Shown: positions 25,679 to 33,827 of the stretch, piece after piece | Numbering within the stretch: position 1 is the stretch's first letter | Layout of the letters: the number at the start of each line of letters is the position of its first letter | Source: Clostridium saccharoperbutylacetonicum N1-4(HMT) | GTDB taxonomy: Bacteria > Bacillota > Clostridia > Clostridiales > Clostridiaceae | Direction: 5' to 3' | DNA length: 64,000 nucleotides | Assembly: GCF_000340885.1 (NCBI RefSeq) | Contig: NC_020291.1 | Span: forward strand, 2,479,001 to 2,543,000 | Program-made: the position numbers and the translations under genes | Notes under the pieces: model-generated | Database searches by the model: none | Told to the model about the DNA's origin: nothing | What the model saw: only the letters and a program-made list of their open reading frames with translations

Positions 25679-26350
25679 ATGAAGAATAAAAAGGGCGACT
25701 TTTTGTGGGGAGTTGTGTTGCTAATATGGATATTAATTTTAGCAATACCAGATACACGCACAGTTTTTTTAGAAGTCACAGATGCACATCCGTATATGGG
25801 AGGATTTTTTAAGTTTTTTATATTAGCGAGCATGGGAGATTGGCTTGGAATTAGAATTTTAAATGGACAGTGGATTGTACCAAAAGGTTTTATTTATAAA
25901 GCTATTGTATGGGGAATAATTGGAATGATGATAACACTTGTATTTACGGTGTTTACAGCAGGAGCTGGGGCAGCACAGGCTGCAGGAAGGCTTCCTTTTG
26001 CAGGATCAACATTAGCTCAAGCATTTTTTGGAAGTACTATTATGAATTTAACCTTTGGACCTATGATGTATATTTATCATAAGTTTGGAGATTTATTTGT
26101 TGATTTGAGTTATGAGAAAAAAATAAGTCAATTAACAGTAAAAGATTTTGTTGATAGAATTGACTGGTATACAATAGTAAGCTTTTCATGGCTTAAGACA
26201 TGTACATGTGTTTGGATACCTTGTCATACAATAGTATTTTTATTACCACTAGAGTATAGAGTTCTAGCCTCAGCCTTTCTTTCAATTTTACTTGGCATTA
26301 TAATTGCAGTTTCTAAAAAAGGCAATAGGCAAATTGAATTTGCCAAATAA
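25679..26350 (+). CDS. Mpv17/PMP22-like membrane protein
   Basis: A 223-residue membrane protein with four or five helices. The C-terminal part, with SWLKTCTCVWIPCHTIVFLLPLEYRVLASAFLSILLG, recalls the Mpv17/PMP22 family (W-x-P, then PLxYRVL and a final helix); this family is best known from eukaryotic organelles as channels and is sparse in bacteria. It is first behind the second sigma-54 promoter and is followed 62 bases on by a TauE/SafE permease. Likely role: uptake of the aromatic substrate or release of a product. The assignment is by eye and not certain. Confidence 0.5.
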   Translation: MKNKKGDFLWGVVLLIWILILAIPDTRTVFLEVTDAHPYMGGFFKFFILASMGDWLGIRILNGQWIVPKGFIYKAIVWGIIGMMITLVFTVFTAGAGAAQAAGRLPFAGSTLAQAFFGSTIMNLTFGPMMYIYHKFGDLFVDLSYEKKISQLTVKDFVDRIDWYTIVSFSWLKTCTCVWIPCHTIVFLLPLEYRVLASAFLSILLGIIIAVSKKGNRQIEFAK

Positions 26351-26412
26351 AAGCAGCCAATATAAAAATGCATAAGTAGAAGTACAATATTAGTTAAAGA
26401 AGGGAAATTATA

Positions 26413-27171
26413 ATGCAGTTAATTCAAGGATTAAATTTATTACAAGACCAATGGCTTTGGCTAATACTAGCGGCATTTTTCATTGGTTTTTCAAAGACAG
26501 GAATAAGCTCTTTTACGATGCCAGCTATTCCTATAGTAGCAAGTGTATTTGGAGGAAAGGATTCTACAGGAATTATATTACCTATGCTTATAGTTGGGGA
26601 TATATTTGCTTTATATTATTATAACAGGCATGCAGAATGGAAAAATATAAGAAAATTACTTCCATGGACACTACTAGGCTTAATACTAGGAGTTATAGTT
26701 GGAATATATGTAAATGATAAAACGTTTAAAGCTTGTATAGCTGTTTCAGTTTTAATTTGTTTAGTAATATTAATTTATACTGAGAAAAAAGGTGAAAATT
26801 TTAAAGTGCCCCAAAGCACTTTATTGTATGCATTAACAGGCATTTTATGTGGTTTTACATCAATGATAGGGAATGCAGCTGGGCCTATTTTTAGTGTTTA
26901 TCTGTTAGCTAAAGGTTTTAAGAAAAATGATTTTATGGGGACAACAGCGTGGTTTTTCTTTATTATTAATTTAACGAAGGTACCATTGCAAATATTCTTT
27001 TGGAATAACATTCCTATAAAAACAATTTATTTAACAGGATTGATGATACCAGCCATAGCAGTTGGCGCATTTTTAGGAGTTGTTATAATTAAAAAGCTAA
27101 ATGAAAGATTATTTCATCTAGTGATTTTAGGAGTTACAGCACTAGCAGCAATAAGACTTTTGATTCCTTAA
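26413..27171 (+). CDS. TauE/SafE-family permease
   Basis: A 252-residue permease with about eight helices in two similar halves. It has the family traits FIGFSKTGISSFTMPAIPIVASVFGGKDSTGIILPMLIVGD in the first half and GFTSMIGNAAGPIFSVYLLA in the second. TauE/SafE proteins move organic or sulfur-containing anions. Being last in a sigma-54 operon beside an acylphloroglucinol hydrolase, it may export the acid freed in the cleavage or import an aromatic acid. A fold-back element begins 57 bases after its stop. Confidence 0.88.
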   Translation: MQLIQGLNLLQDQWLWLILAAFFIGFSKTGISSFTMPAIPIVASVFGGKDSTGIILPMLIVGDIFALYYYNRHAEWKNIRKLLPWTLLGLILGVIVGIYVNDKTFKACIAVSVLICLVILIYTEKKGENFKVPQSTLLYALTGILCGFTSMIGNAAGPIFSVYLLAKGFKKNDFMGTTAWFFFIINLTKVPLQIFFWNNIPIKTIYLTGLMIPAIAVGAFLGVVIIKKLNERLFHLVILGVTALAAIRLLIP

Positions 27172-27228
27172 ATTAGATTCAAATATAAAAATGTATTGCA
27201 GAAGCCTTATAAATTGAAATAGTTCAAC

Positions 27229-27544
27229 TAAAGATATCCAACGCGAGAATTAGACATATGCGGAACTTACCGAAATCAGATACATTTATCTTCCACAGGA
27301 CTAGTGAAATTTTCGCTGGAAGGTTCTAAATGGCGGCTTATCGTCATTTAAGCGTGTTCCAGATGTAAAATCTGGACAAGCTAAAAATGAAACAAGCCCC
27401 CATTAAGAACCATCATCAGCTCAATTTCACATGCCTGCTTCCAGAAAAATGTATCTAATTTCTAGTGTAGTGTTACGATTATAATTTCTCAATGGTGCAT
27501 GTATATTCCATTTATAAGTTTGATTCTTCATTTGGATATCTATA
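27229..27544 (+). mobile_element. fold-back MITE-like element, copy B
   Basis: A 316-bp element with ends TAAAGATATCCAA and TTGGATATCTATA. The left half (GGTTCTAAATGGCGGCTT and ACATTTATCTTCCA) pairs with the right half (AAGCCCCCATTAAGAACC and TCCAGAAAAATGTATCT), giving a near full-length imperfect hairpin. It has no coding capacity and lies between the TauE gene and the HxlR terminator. Confidence 0.78.
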
Positions 27545-27693
27545 TAAATGATTAAAGTTGAAAAATAAATATAAAAAATTTTGGTTAATCAAGTTATTCA
27601 ATGATTAAATTTAATTAACAATATTCTATCTCTTAAGTTTTACCGAATCAAAGAATAACTTATTAATATACATAGTATTTTGTAATTCTCATC
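27545..27693. other. intergenic DNA after element B
   Basis: About 150 bases of AT-rich sequence between the mobile element and the HxlR terminator. Nothing further is recognisable. Confidence 0.4.
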
Positions 27694-27726
27694 AAAAATA
27701 CCTCCAGGTTTTCTGGAGGTATTTTT
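27694..27726 (-). terminator. bidirectional terminator of the HxlR gene
   Basis: AAAAATACCTCCAG (27694-27707) pairs perfectly with CTGGAGGTATTTTT (27713-27726), loop GTTTT. It overlaps the last codon region of the minus-strand gene. Confidence 0.85.
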
Positions 27727-28060
27727 ATTCTATAATTGTAAGTCCCCATTTTTTCAATTCTATAAATGCACCTTCTAAACTTTTACCTTTTTCGGTTAAT
27801 TCATATTCAACTTTTGGTGGGATTTCTGGATAAACAATTCTTTTGACCAATCCAAATTTCTCTAATTCACGTAGTCTAAGGGATAAAGTTTTTGGACTTA
27901 TTCCATCTAAAGAACGTAGAAAATCTCCAAATCTTATTGTTCCATCTATCAATAAATCTCTTATTATTAAAAAGGTCCATTTACTACCTATGATGTCTAT
28001 TGCAGCCTCAATAGGACATTTTTCATTAGGGTTTCCTCGTTCAAGTTTAACTTCTGACAT
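27725..28060 (-). CDS. HxlR-family regulator
   Basis: A 111-residue winged-helix protein. CPIEAAIDIIGSKWTFLIIRDLL with its conserved Cys, then the RFGDFLRSLDGISPKTLSLRLRELEKFGLVKR recognition part, define the HxlR family; several members (HypR, QorR, YodB) sense disulfide, quinone or aldehyde stress through this Cys. The start is the ATG at 28058-28060 with AAAGGAGT upstream; longer in-frame extension lacks a ribosome site. It is divergent from an Old Yellow Enzyme gene, the classical target of such regulators. Confidence 0.9.
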   Translation of the reverse strand: MSEVKLERGNPNEKCPIEAAIDIIGSKWTFLIIRDLLIDGTIRFGDFLRSLDGISPKTLSLRLRELEKFGLVKRIVYPEIPPKVEYELTEKGKSLEGAFIELKKWGLTIIE

Positions 28061-28204
28061 AAATAAAACTCCTTTCAAGCGTTGATTTATCACAATACTT
28101 ACTTTTTTGAAATTATATGAAAAAAATATCACTACTTTCCTAAGTATATCATAGGTGCTATAATTTCAACAAGCAAGAAATATAATAAAAAGGAGATTAA
28201 AATT

Positions 28205-29221
28205 ATGAAAACTTTTGAAAATTACAAATTAAAAAATATGAACTTAAAGAACAGGATAGTTATGCCACCAATGTGTATGTACTCATCTGACGAAACTGGT
28301 ATAGCAAATGATTTTCACTACACCCATTATGTAACTAGAGCTATTGGTGCTGTAGGGCTTATAATTGTTGAATCAACAGGAGTAAGTGAAAATGGAAGAA
28401 CAACAGACAGAGATTTAGGGATTTGGGATGATAAGCATATAGACAAGCTTAAGAAAATTGTTGATGGTGTCAATAATTATGGTTCTAAAATTGCAATACA
28501 ATTAAATCATGCTGGAAGAAAATATACAGGAACTGCTAGCCAAGCTGTAGCTCCAAGTGCAATTAAATTTGATGAAAAAAGTACAGTTCCTAAGGAATTA
28601 ACTAAAGATTATATTAAAGAAATCGTACTGAACTTTAAAGAAGCAGCTAAAAGAGCAGATAAAGCTGGCTTTGATGCTATTGAAATACATGGGGCTCATG
28701 GTTATTTAATACATCAATTCTTGTCTCCATTATCAAATTTGAGAGAAGATGAATATGGAGGAGATATAAAAAATAGAACTAGATTTCTTAAAGAAATACT
28801 AGAAGCCGTAAGGGAAGTATGGCCAAAGGAAAAAACAATTATGCTTAGAGTATCAGCTTATGATTATAAAGAGGGTGGAATTACTATAAATGATATGGTG
28901 GAAATTATAAATGAAATAAAAGAGTATATTGATATAGTGCATGTAAGTACTGGAGGTTTAATTCCAGTAGAAATAAGTGCATATCCAGGATATCAAGTTA
29001 ATTTTGCTAGTACAATTAAAGAAAAATGTAACATTCCTACAATAGCTGTTGGATTAATTACAGATGTCAATATGGCAGAGGAAATAATATCTAATGGAAG
29101 AGCAGATTTAGTTGCAATAGGCAGGGAACTTTTAAGAAATCCATATTTTGTATTAAATGAAGCAAAGGATAGAAATTTAGATATCAATTATCCAGAACAA
29201 TATAAAGCTGCTTTGAAATAA
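28205..29221 (+). CDS. Old Yellow Enzyme family NADH:flavin oxidoreductase (NamA-like)
   Basis: A 338-residue single-domain FMN TIM barrel. Visible are PPMCMYSSDE at the start with the YqjM-type Cys, the active-site HxxH-type IEIHGAHGYLIHQFLSPLSNLREDEYGG, and GLITDVNMAEEIISNGRADLVAIGRELLRNP near the phosphate site. Such enzymes reduce activated C=C bonds of enones, quinones and nitro compounds. It lacks the long iron-sulfur extension of 2,4-dienoyl-CoA reductases. The HxlR gene is divergent, 144 bases away, so it is probably induced by electrophiles. Confidence 0.92.
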   Translation: MKTFENYKLKNMNLKNRIVMPPMCMYSSDETGIANDFHYTHYVTRAIGAVGLIIVESTGVSENGRTTDRDLGIWDDKHIDKLKKIVDGVNNYGSKIAIQLNHAGRKYTGTASQAVAPSAIKFDEKSTVPKELTKDYIKEIVLNFKEAAKRADKAGFDAIEIHGAHGYLIHQFLSPLSNLREDEYGGDIKNRTRFLKEILEAVREVWPKEKTIMLRVSAYDYKEGGITINDMVEIINEIKEYIDIVHVSTGGLIPVEISAYPGYQVNFASTIKEKCNIPTIAVGLITDVNMAEEIISNGRADLVAIGRELLRNPYFVLNEAKDRNLDINYPEQYKAALK

Positions 29222-29304
29222 TAGACGAAAGTAAAATTTCTAATTTATTGATATGATAAATTGGAGAGTAATTTATTAAAAATGAATATATAATTACAAC
29301 ATGG

Positions 29305-29341
29305 AACTTACCATATACAAATTAATATGGTAAGTTTTTTG
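29305..29341 (+). terminator. terminator of the Old Yellow Enzyme gene
   Basis: AACTTACCATAT (29305-29316) pairs with ATATGGTAAGTT (29325-29336), then T6. Nearly the same stem is used at 52087-52115. Confidence 0.85.
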
Positions 29342-29386
29342 TTAGGTATGTTTTAATAATATATAACTTTTGTTTTTAATTTGAAT

Positions 29387-29710
29387 ACACTTTTAAAGAA
29401 TTTTCTGGTGCTTTTCTTTTTGCTAAGGAATAAACTAAATAAATCAATAATGATATTAAAAGGATAATCATATTTGATATAAATCCAATAACAACCTCTG
29501 TTATATCAAATGAATGATGCAATGAAGTAAAATACACACAAATACGCTTTTTGATAGGTCTCTTATAACTGCTAATGCAATAGAAAAAGCAAGAGTACCA
29601 ATAAGAAAAGAATTAAAGTTCGTTTGAGATTGACTAGTAGCACCCATAAACCATAAAGGTAAATGCCAGACACCCCAAATTACGCTTACGTTAATTTGAA
29701 CAAACTTCAA
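29387..29710 (-). pseudogene. truncated and frameshifted CPBP-family intramembrane protease
   Basis: The minus strand encodes SVIWGVWHLPLWFMGATSQS, the WHLPLF-type motif 2 of CPBP (Abi/CAAX) proteases, then further helices. The frame stops at 29501, but a shift at about 29512-29524 restores a typical end (LHHSFDITEVVIGF...) running to a stop near 29387. The N-terminal half, with the EExxxR motif, is missing because the LysR gene begins only 48 bases away. It is a decayed gene end. Confidence 0.65.
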
Positions 29711-29757
29711 TATATGGTATAATTAAGTGAGGAAATTTGGAATAAATAGGTGGGAAA

Positions 29758-30675
29758 ATGTTAAATCGTAAGATAAATTTTTTTATTAGTGTTGTAGAAA
29801 ATGGAAGTTTTTCTAAGGCAGCAAAGCAGTTCTATTTGTCTCAATCGGCAATTAGTCAGCAAATTAGCCAGCTTGAAGAGGATTTGGGAGTGTGTTTATT
29901 TAATCGTAGCGGGTATCGTCCGATTTTAACAGAACCAGGAAGATATTATTATAATGAATGTAAAAAAATATTAGAACAATATAAAAAAATAGTTGAAGCA
30001 ACCAAGAAATATGATGTTTCGAAAAATAGAAAACTAAGAATTGGAATAACAGGTCCTCTTGAAAATAAACATTTACCAATTATTATTAAGGAATATAAAA
30101 GACAATATGGTGATTTAGTGATTGAGTTAAAGAAAATTAAGTTTGAAAGTGGAGTAAACCAGTTACTAGAAGAAAAATTGGATATTTGTTTTGGAATTAC
30201 AAATGATTTTAAAGGAAAAGAAAATATAAATACTGTGAAGTTATTAAAACATAATGTATGTGTTGTTTGTTCAAAAGACCATCCTTGGGCAAATAGAAAA
30301 TCGGTAAATAGTATAGAAATAGCTGAGCAGCCAATTGTATCTTTTTCAAAAAGCATGGGGAAAGGATTTTATTTGGATTTTATAAAGTCCTTTGAAGAAG
30401 ATGGAATTATGCCTAATATAGTACAGGAAACTGATGAATTAGAAGAATTGCTATTGGCGGTTAAAATTAATCAGGGAATTGCTTTAACCTCTAGAGAAGT
30501 AGTTGACGAAGATAGTGGTATTTGTATACTTGATATTGATAATACACATCATAGTGCAGAGTTCTGTATGGGATATTTAAAAAAGAATGATAATGAATTT
30601 ATAAAAGCACTAGTGGATATTACTGCAGATTATTTTAGAACTATTATAAGTAAAAATAATGGTGTTTATAAGTAA
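29758..30675 (+). CDS. LysR-family transcriptional regulator
   Basis: A 305-residue LysR protein. The N-terminal winged helix reads FFISVVENGSFSKAAKQFYLSQSAISQQISQLEEDLG, followed by a linker helix and a substrate-binding-like domain from about residue 90. ATG 29758 has AGGTGGG upstream. It precedes an NmrA-type oxidoreductase in the same direction by 80 bases, a likely target. The effector is unknown. Confidence 0.93.
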   Translation: MLNRKINFFISVVENGSFSKAAKQFYLSQSAISQQISQLEEDLGVCLFNRSGYRPILTEPGRYYYNECKKILEQYKKIVEATKKYDVSKNRKLRIGITGPLENKHLPIIIKEYKRQYGDLVIELKKIKFESGVNQLLEEKLDICFGITNDFKGKENINTVKLLKHNVCVVCSKDHPWANRKSVNSIEIAEQPIVSFSKSMGKGFYLDFIKSFEEDGIMPNIVQETDELEELLLAVKINQGIALTSREVVDEDSGICILDIDNTHHSAEFCMGYLKKNDNEFIKALVDITADYFRTIISKNNGVYK

Positions 30676-30755
30676 AAACTAACTATTTTCTTTATTATAG
30701 TTGTACTATTATATAAGCATAACAATTGTTAAGAATTTAACGTGGAGGGTATGCT

Positions 30756-31688
30756 ATGTCAAAAATTATAGTAACAGGTGTAGATGGAAACTTTGGCGGA
30801 GAAGTGGTTAGGAATATAACTAAATTAGTAAAAAAAGAAGATCTTATATTAACATGTCCTTTTTCAAAAGGGTTAGAAGCATTTGAAAAAGAAGGGTTTG
30901 ATACAAGAGTAGCAAACTTTAATACATATGAAGGCTTAGAAGCTGCCTTCAAAGGTGGAGATGTGATTTTAATTATTTCAGCTCCATTTGTAGGTGAAAA
31001 ACGTCAAAATGCGCATAAAAATGCAATTGATGCTGCAAAAGCTGCTGGCGTAAAGAAAATAATATATACATCCCTTGTAAATGCAAGAGATCCAGAAAAC
31101 CCAAGTGTTGAGAAAATAGATCATGCTTATACAGAAGAATATGTTTTAAGTTTAGGAACGGATTATATTTTCCTTAGAAATTCTCAATATGCTGAAGCGA
31201 TGATTACTAGTTATTTAACTTCAAATGGAGTTATGGTAAGTTGTCAAGGTGATGGAAAGATGTCGTATATTTCTCGTAAAGATTGTGCATTAGCAGCAGC
31301 TTATGCCTTAACAAAAGACGACCTTCATAAAAAAATTCTTAATATAAATGGACCAGAATCTTTAACTTTACATGAATTTGTTGAAATTGGTAATAGAGAA
31401 ACTGGTATGAAGGTTACTGTTAAGGATACTACTGAAGAAGAAGTTTACGCAGCCTTTGATGCAATTGGAGTTCCAAGAACTACAGGTGGTAAGTTCCTTG
31501 ATGGCTCTCCAGCACCATATTCAAGTGATGGGATGGTAACCTTTGCTCGGGCAATACGTCTTAGCAAAATGGATGAATTTACAGATGATTTTGAAAAGTT
31601 AACTGGAACAAAGGCTAGAACAGTTGCAACCATGTTTGCAGCGCATGATGATTATCAAGTTGGAAGAAGAAATTCTACGGATAATTAA
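30756..31688 (+). CDS. NmrA-type SDR (QorB/azoreductase-like NAD(P)H oxidoreductase)
   Basis: A 310-residue atypical SDR. The nucleotide motif is VTGVDGNFGGEVV, and VILIISAPFVGEKRQNAHKNAIDAAKAAGVKKIIYTSLVNA and YIFLRNSQYAE are family blocks; the catalytic Tyr-x3-Lys of classical SDRs is not evident, as in the NmrA/QorB group. Such proteins reduce quinones or azo dyes or act as redox sensors. GTGGAGGG precedes ATG 30756. Its neighbours on both sides are also redox genes. A clear terminator follows. Confidence 0.87.
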   Translation: MSKIIVTGVDGNFGGEVVRNITKLVKKEDLILTCPFSKGLEAFEKEGFDTRVANFNTYEGLEAAFKGGDVILIISAPFVGEKRQNAHKNAIDAAKAAGVKKIIYTSLVNARDPENPSVEKIDHAYTEEYVLSLGTDYIFLRNSQYAEAMITSYLTSNGVMVSCQGDGKMSYISRKDCALAAAYALTKDDLHKKILNINGPESLTLHEFVEIGNRETGMKVTVKDTTEEEVYAAFDAIGVPRTTGGKFLDGSPAPYSSDGMVTFARAIRLSKMDEFTDDFEKLTGTKARTVATMFAAHDDYQVGRRNSTDN

Positions 31689-31697
31689 TAAACAAGA

Positions 31698-31748
31698 ATT
31701 TACAACAAACTTAATTACAAAGTTAAATTTGTTGTAAATATTTTTTTG
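31698..31748 (+). terminator. terminator of the NmrA-type gene
   Basis: ATTTACAACAAA (31698-31709) pairs perfectly with TTTGTTGTAAAT (31728-31739), then a run of eight T after one A. Confidence 0.85.
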
Positions 31749-31920
31749 TTCAAAAGAGTTAGGGATAAAATAAACCACGTATATATTCTTTTAGATACAA
31801 AATTTTATATAGAAATAATTATTAGTATATAAAATTCTTACATTAGTTAAAGCAGAGTTGTGATACATGTGAGAACCTAGTATAACAGCTTAAAATATAA
31901 ATAGTTATGAGGAGAAAGTA

Positions 31921-32751
31921 ATGATTGATGAAACTTTAGAAGAATTAATAAAAATGGCTCCGATGTTTCAGTCATTTTTAAATCAAGATATTGGTATAGC
32001 CATATCTGATACTACAAAATATCTTTTGGTTCTTAATGGAGATAAGGTGAGGTTTACCTTTAAAGAAGGTGATACAATGCTGAGCTTAGGCTTTCAGGAT
32101 ATGCTTGATGAAATAATAAGAACTAAGAAAACAACAACTACAATAGTCCCTAGAGAGGTTGCAGGTATCACACTGAGATCAGTTATTAATCCTGTGCTTA
32201 ATTCTAAAAATGAAGTTGTGGGATTATTCAGTGTAACGCTAAATATAGATAAAGTAAGTCAAATTGAAGAGGTGTCAGAGGATCTTACAGCATCAATTGA
32301 GGAGACAAATGCTTCTATACAGGAAATTGCGGCAGGTGCAAAAAATCTAAATAATATGGTTAGTTCTATCAAAAATAATGCAGTTGTTGCAGAGGAGAGC
32401 ATAAAGTCTGGAAGTAGCGCTATTGAATTAATACAAGCAATTTCAGCTCAATCTAATTTACTTGGTTTGAATGCAGCTATAGAAGCTGCAAGGGCTGGTG
32501 TCAATGGACAAGGATTTTCAGTTGTTGCTACTGAAATGAGAAAGCTTGCTGCTCAGAGTAAAGAAACGGCTATAAAAGTAGCTGATTCACTTCAGCAGAT
32601 TGAAAAGACAGTAAAAGAAGTACTAGCTGATGTAAATGATGCTGGACAAATTTCTGATAATCAATATATAGCTACAAGTGAAATATCTAAATCTATTGAG
32701 GTAATAACTAATAGGGCAATGGATTTAGTTAAAATGTCAAAGTTTGATTAA
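31921..32751 (+). CDS. short soluble methyl-accepting chemotaxis-like protein
   Basis: A 276-residue protein without transmembrane helices. The first ~115 residues form a small sensor-like domain ([24 protein letters not shown]), and the rest is a chemoreceptor signalling hairpin with [43 protein letters not shown]. The signalling part is much shorter than in full receptors. It is a clostridial type of cytosolic receptor; the sensor domain may bind a ligand or cofactor. ATG 31921 has GAGGAGAAAG upstream. The gene stands alone. Confidence 0.85.
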   Translation: MIDETLEELIKMAPMFQSFLNQDIGIAISDTTKYLLVLNGDKVRFTFKEGDTMLSLGFQDMLDEIIRTKKTTTTIVPREVAGITLRSVINPVLNSKNEVVGLFSVTLNIDKVSQIEEVSEDLTASIEETNASIQEIAAGAKNLNNMVSSIKNNAVVAEESIKSGSSAIELIQAISAQSNLLGLNAAIEAARAGVNGQGFSVVATEMRKLAAQSKETAIKVADSLQQIEKTVKEVLADVNDAGQISDNQYIATSEISKSIEVITNRAMDLVKMSKFD

Positions 32752-32759
32752 AAATATAT

Positions 32760-32846
32760 AAGTGGATTAAAATAGAATTAAAAACATAAGAAAGAGTAAT
32801 AAATAAATTGGCGAACTAGCTGAAATTAAATTTATTACTCTTTTCG
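32760..32846 (+). repeat. duplicated tail of the arsR gene with its terminator
   Basis: AGTGGATTAAAATAGAATTA, then the hairpin AAAGAGTAATAAAT (32791-32804) with ATTTATTACTCTTT (32830-32843), match the last codons and terminator of the ArsR gene at 33522-33606. The peptide KWIKIEL is still readable. It now serves as terminator of the receptor gene. Confidence 0.7.
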
Positions 32847-32856
32847 ATTTTTATTA

Positions 32857-32918
32857 TATAAGTTCTAATTAAGATTGTACATTTCAATTCAAGAAATCCT
32901 GAAGGAAAAGTGAGAATC
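32857..32918 (+). repeat. dispersed repeat, copy 1
   Basis: ATATAAGTTCTAATTAAGAT and CAAGAAATCCTGAAGGAAAA match 34979-35040 along ~60 bases, and the second part also matches 41746-41784. Position, orientation and lack of coding potential suggest an old intergenic repeat. Confidence 0.55.
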
Positions 32919-32940
32919 GAAAAAGAGAATTAGTTCTTGG

Positions 32941-33085
32941 TTGCAGGAATGTTCCGTATTGTGGAAAAGCCACTCTTTTCAGATGTGCATAGCTGCTTTT
33001 GTGGGTGCGTAAAAAATGATCTTAATTGCAGATAAGTTCCGTATTGCAGCATAGCTGCCCTTTTTAGAAGTGCATAGCTGCTTCT
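32941..33085. repeat. two diverged copies of a ~60-bp GC-richer unit
   Basis: TTGCAGGAATGTTCCGTATT (32941) and TTGCAGATAAGTTCCGTATT (33026) start two units that both continue to GTGCATAGCTGCTT. Read on the minus strand they give an open frame of unlikely composition, which I regard as non-coding. Confidence 0.6.
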
Positions 33086-33230
33086 TTTATATGTGTACAT
33101 TTCGTTATTCGAACTTTCTCTGTGAGCTTCGCCATTAATTGATAATTTGAATATATATTGCATTTTACAAAAAGTATATGATAATATTAATTTAATTATA
33201 TAAAGTAGAGTCATTAAAGGAATGAGAACA

Positions 33231-33548
33231 ATGGATGCAGTAAAAATTTTTAAAGCATTAGGAAATGAAACAAGATTAAATATATTATTATGGTTAAAGG
33301 ATCCAAAGAAAAATTTTGATCCACAGATACATTTATCAGTAATGGACGATTTTCCAGGTGGTGTGTGTGTAGGTTCCATAAGAAAGACTGCTGGCTTAAG
33401 TCAATCAACTATATCAGGGTTTTTATCAATTTTAGAAGATGCCCAGCTTATAGAATCAAGAAATATTGGGCAATATACATATTACAGAAGAAATGAAGAA
33501 ACCATAAAGGAAATATCTAAGTGGATTAAAATTGAATTAGAAGTATAA
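33231..33548 (+). CDS. ArsR-family winged-helix regulator
   Basis: A 105-residue regulator with AVKIFKALGNETRLNILLWL at the start, a loop with GGVCVGSIRKTAGLSQSTISGFLSIL as DNA-reading helix, and a wing IESRNIGQYTYYRR. I take ATG 33231, nine bases after AAAGGA; an ATG at 33222 is too close. The single Cys could be a redox switch, but no metal site is clear. It precedes an Old Yellow Enzyme gene by ~280 bases in the same direction, a plausible target. Confidence 0.88.
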   Translation: MDAVKIFKALGNETRLNILLWLKDPKKNFDPQIHLSVMDDFPGGVCVGSIRKTAGLSQSTISGFLSILEDAQLIESRNIGQYTYYRRNEETIKEISKWIKIELEV

Positions 33549-33550
33549 TG

Positions 33551-33606
33551 AAAGAGTAATAAATAAATTGGCAGAGTTTGCTAAATTTTATTTATTACTC
33601 TTTTTA
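33551..33606 (+). terminator. terminator of the ArsR gene
   Basis: AAAGAGTAATAAAT (33551-33564) pairs with ATTTATTACTCTTT (33590-33603), then T. The stem is the same as at 32791-32843. Confidence 0.8.
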
Positions 33607-33827
33607 ATTTCTATTGCATTAAAAGTTTGAATGTGTTAATCTGTATTTAGCGATTTAATTAATCGGTAAATACAGATTAATTAAAATTCTAAATCTAGAC
33701 TAGTAGAAATGAAATAAAACTATGTATTTTTTGAAAAATTATAGGAAGACTTATTACAAAGCATTTAAAAATTACATTGTAATTTGAGAATAGGTATTAA
33801 AATAAAGCATAAGGGAGAAGTGATAAA

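Noticed and set aside
32930..33379. 149-codon open frame on the minus strand
   Set aside because: It covers the diverged ~60-bp repeat units and runs antisense into the well-supported ArsR gene; its composition is odd and there is no ribosome site.
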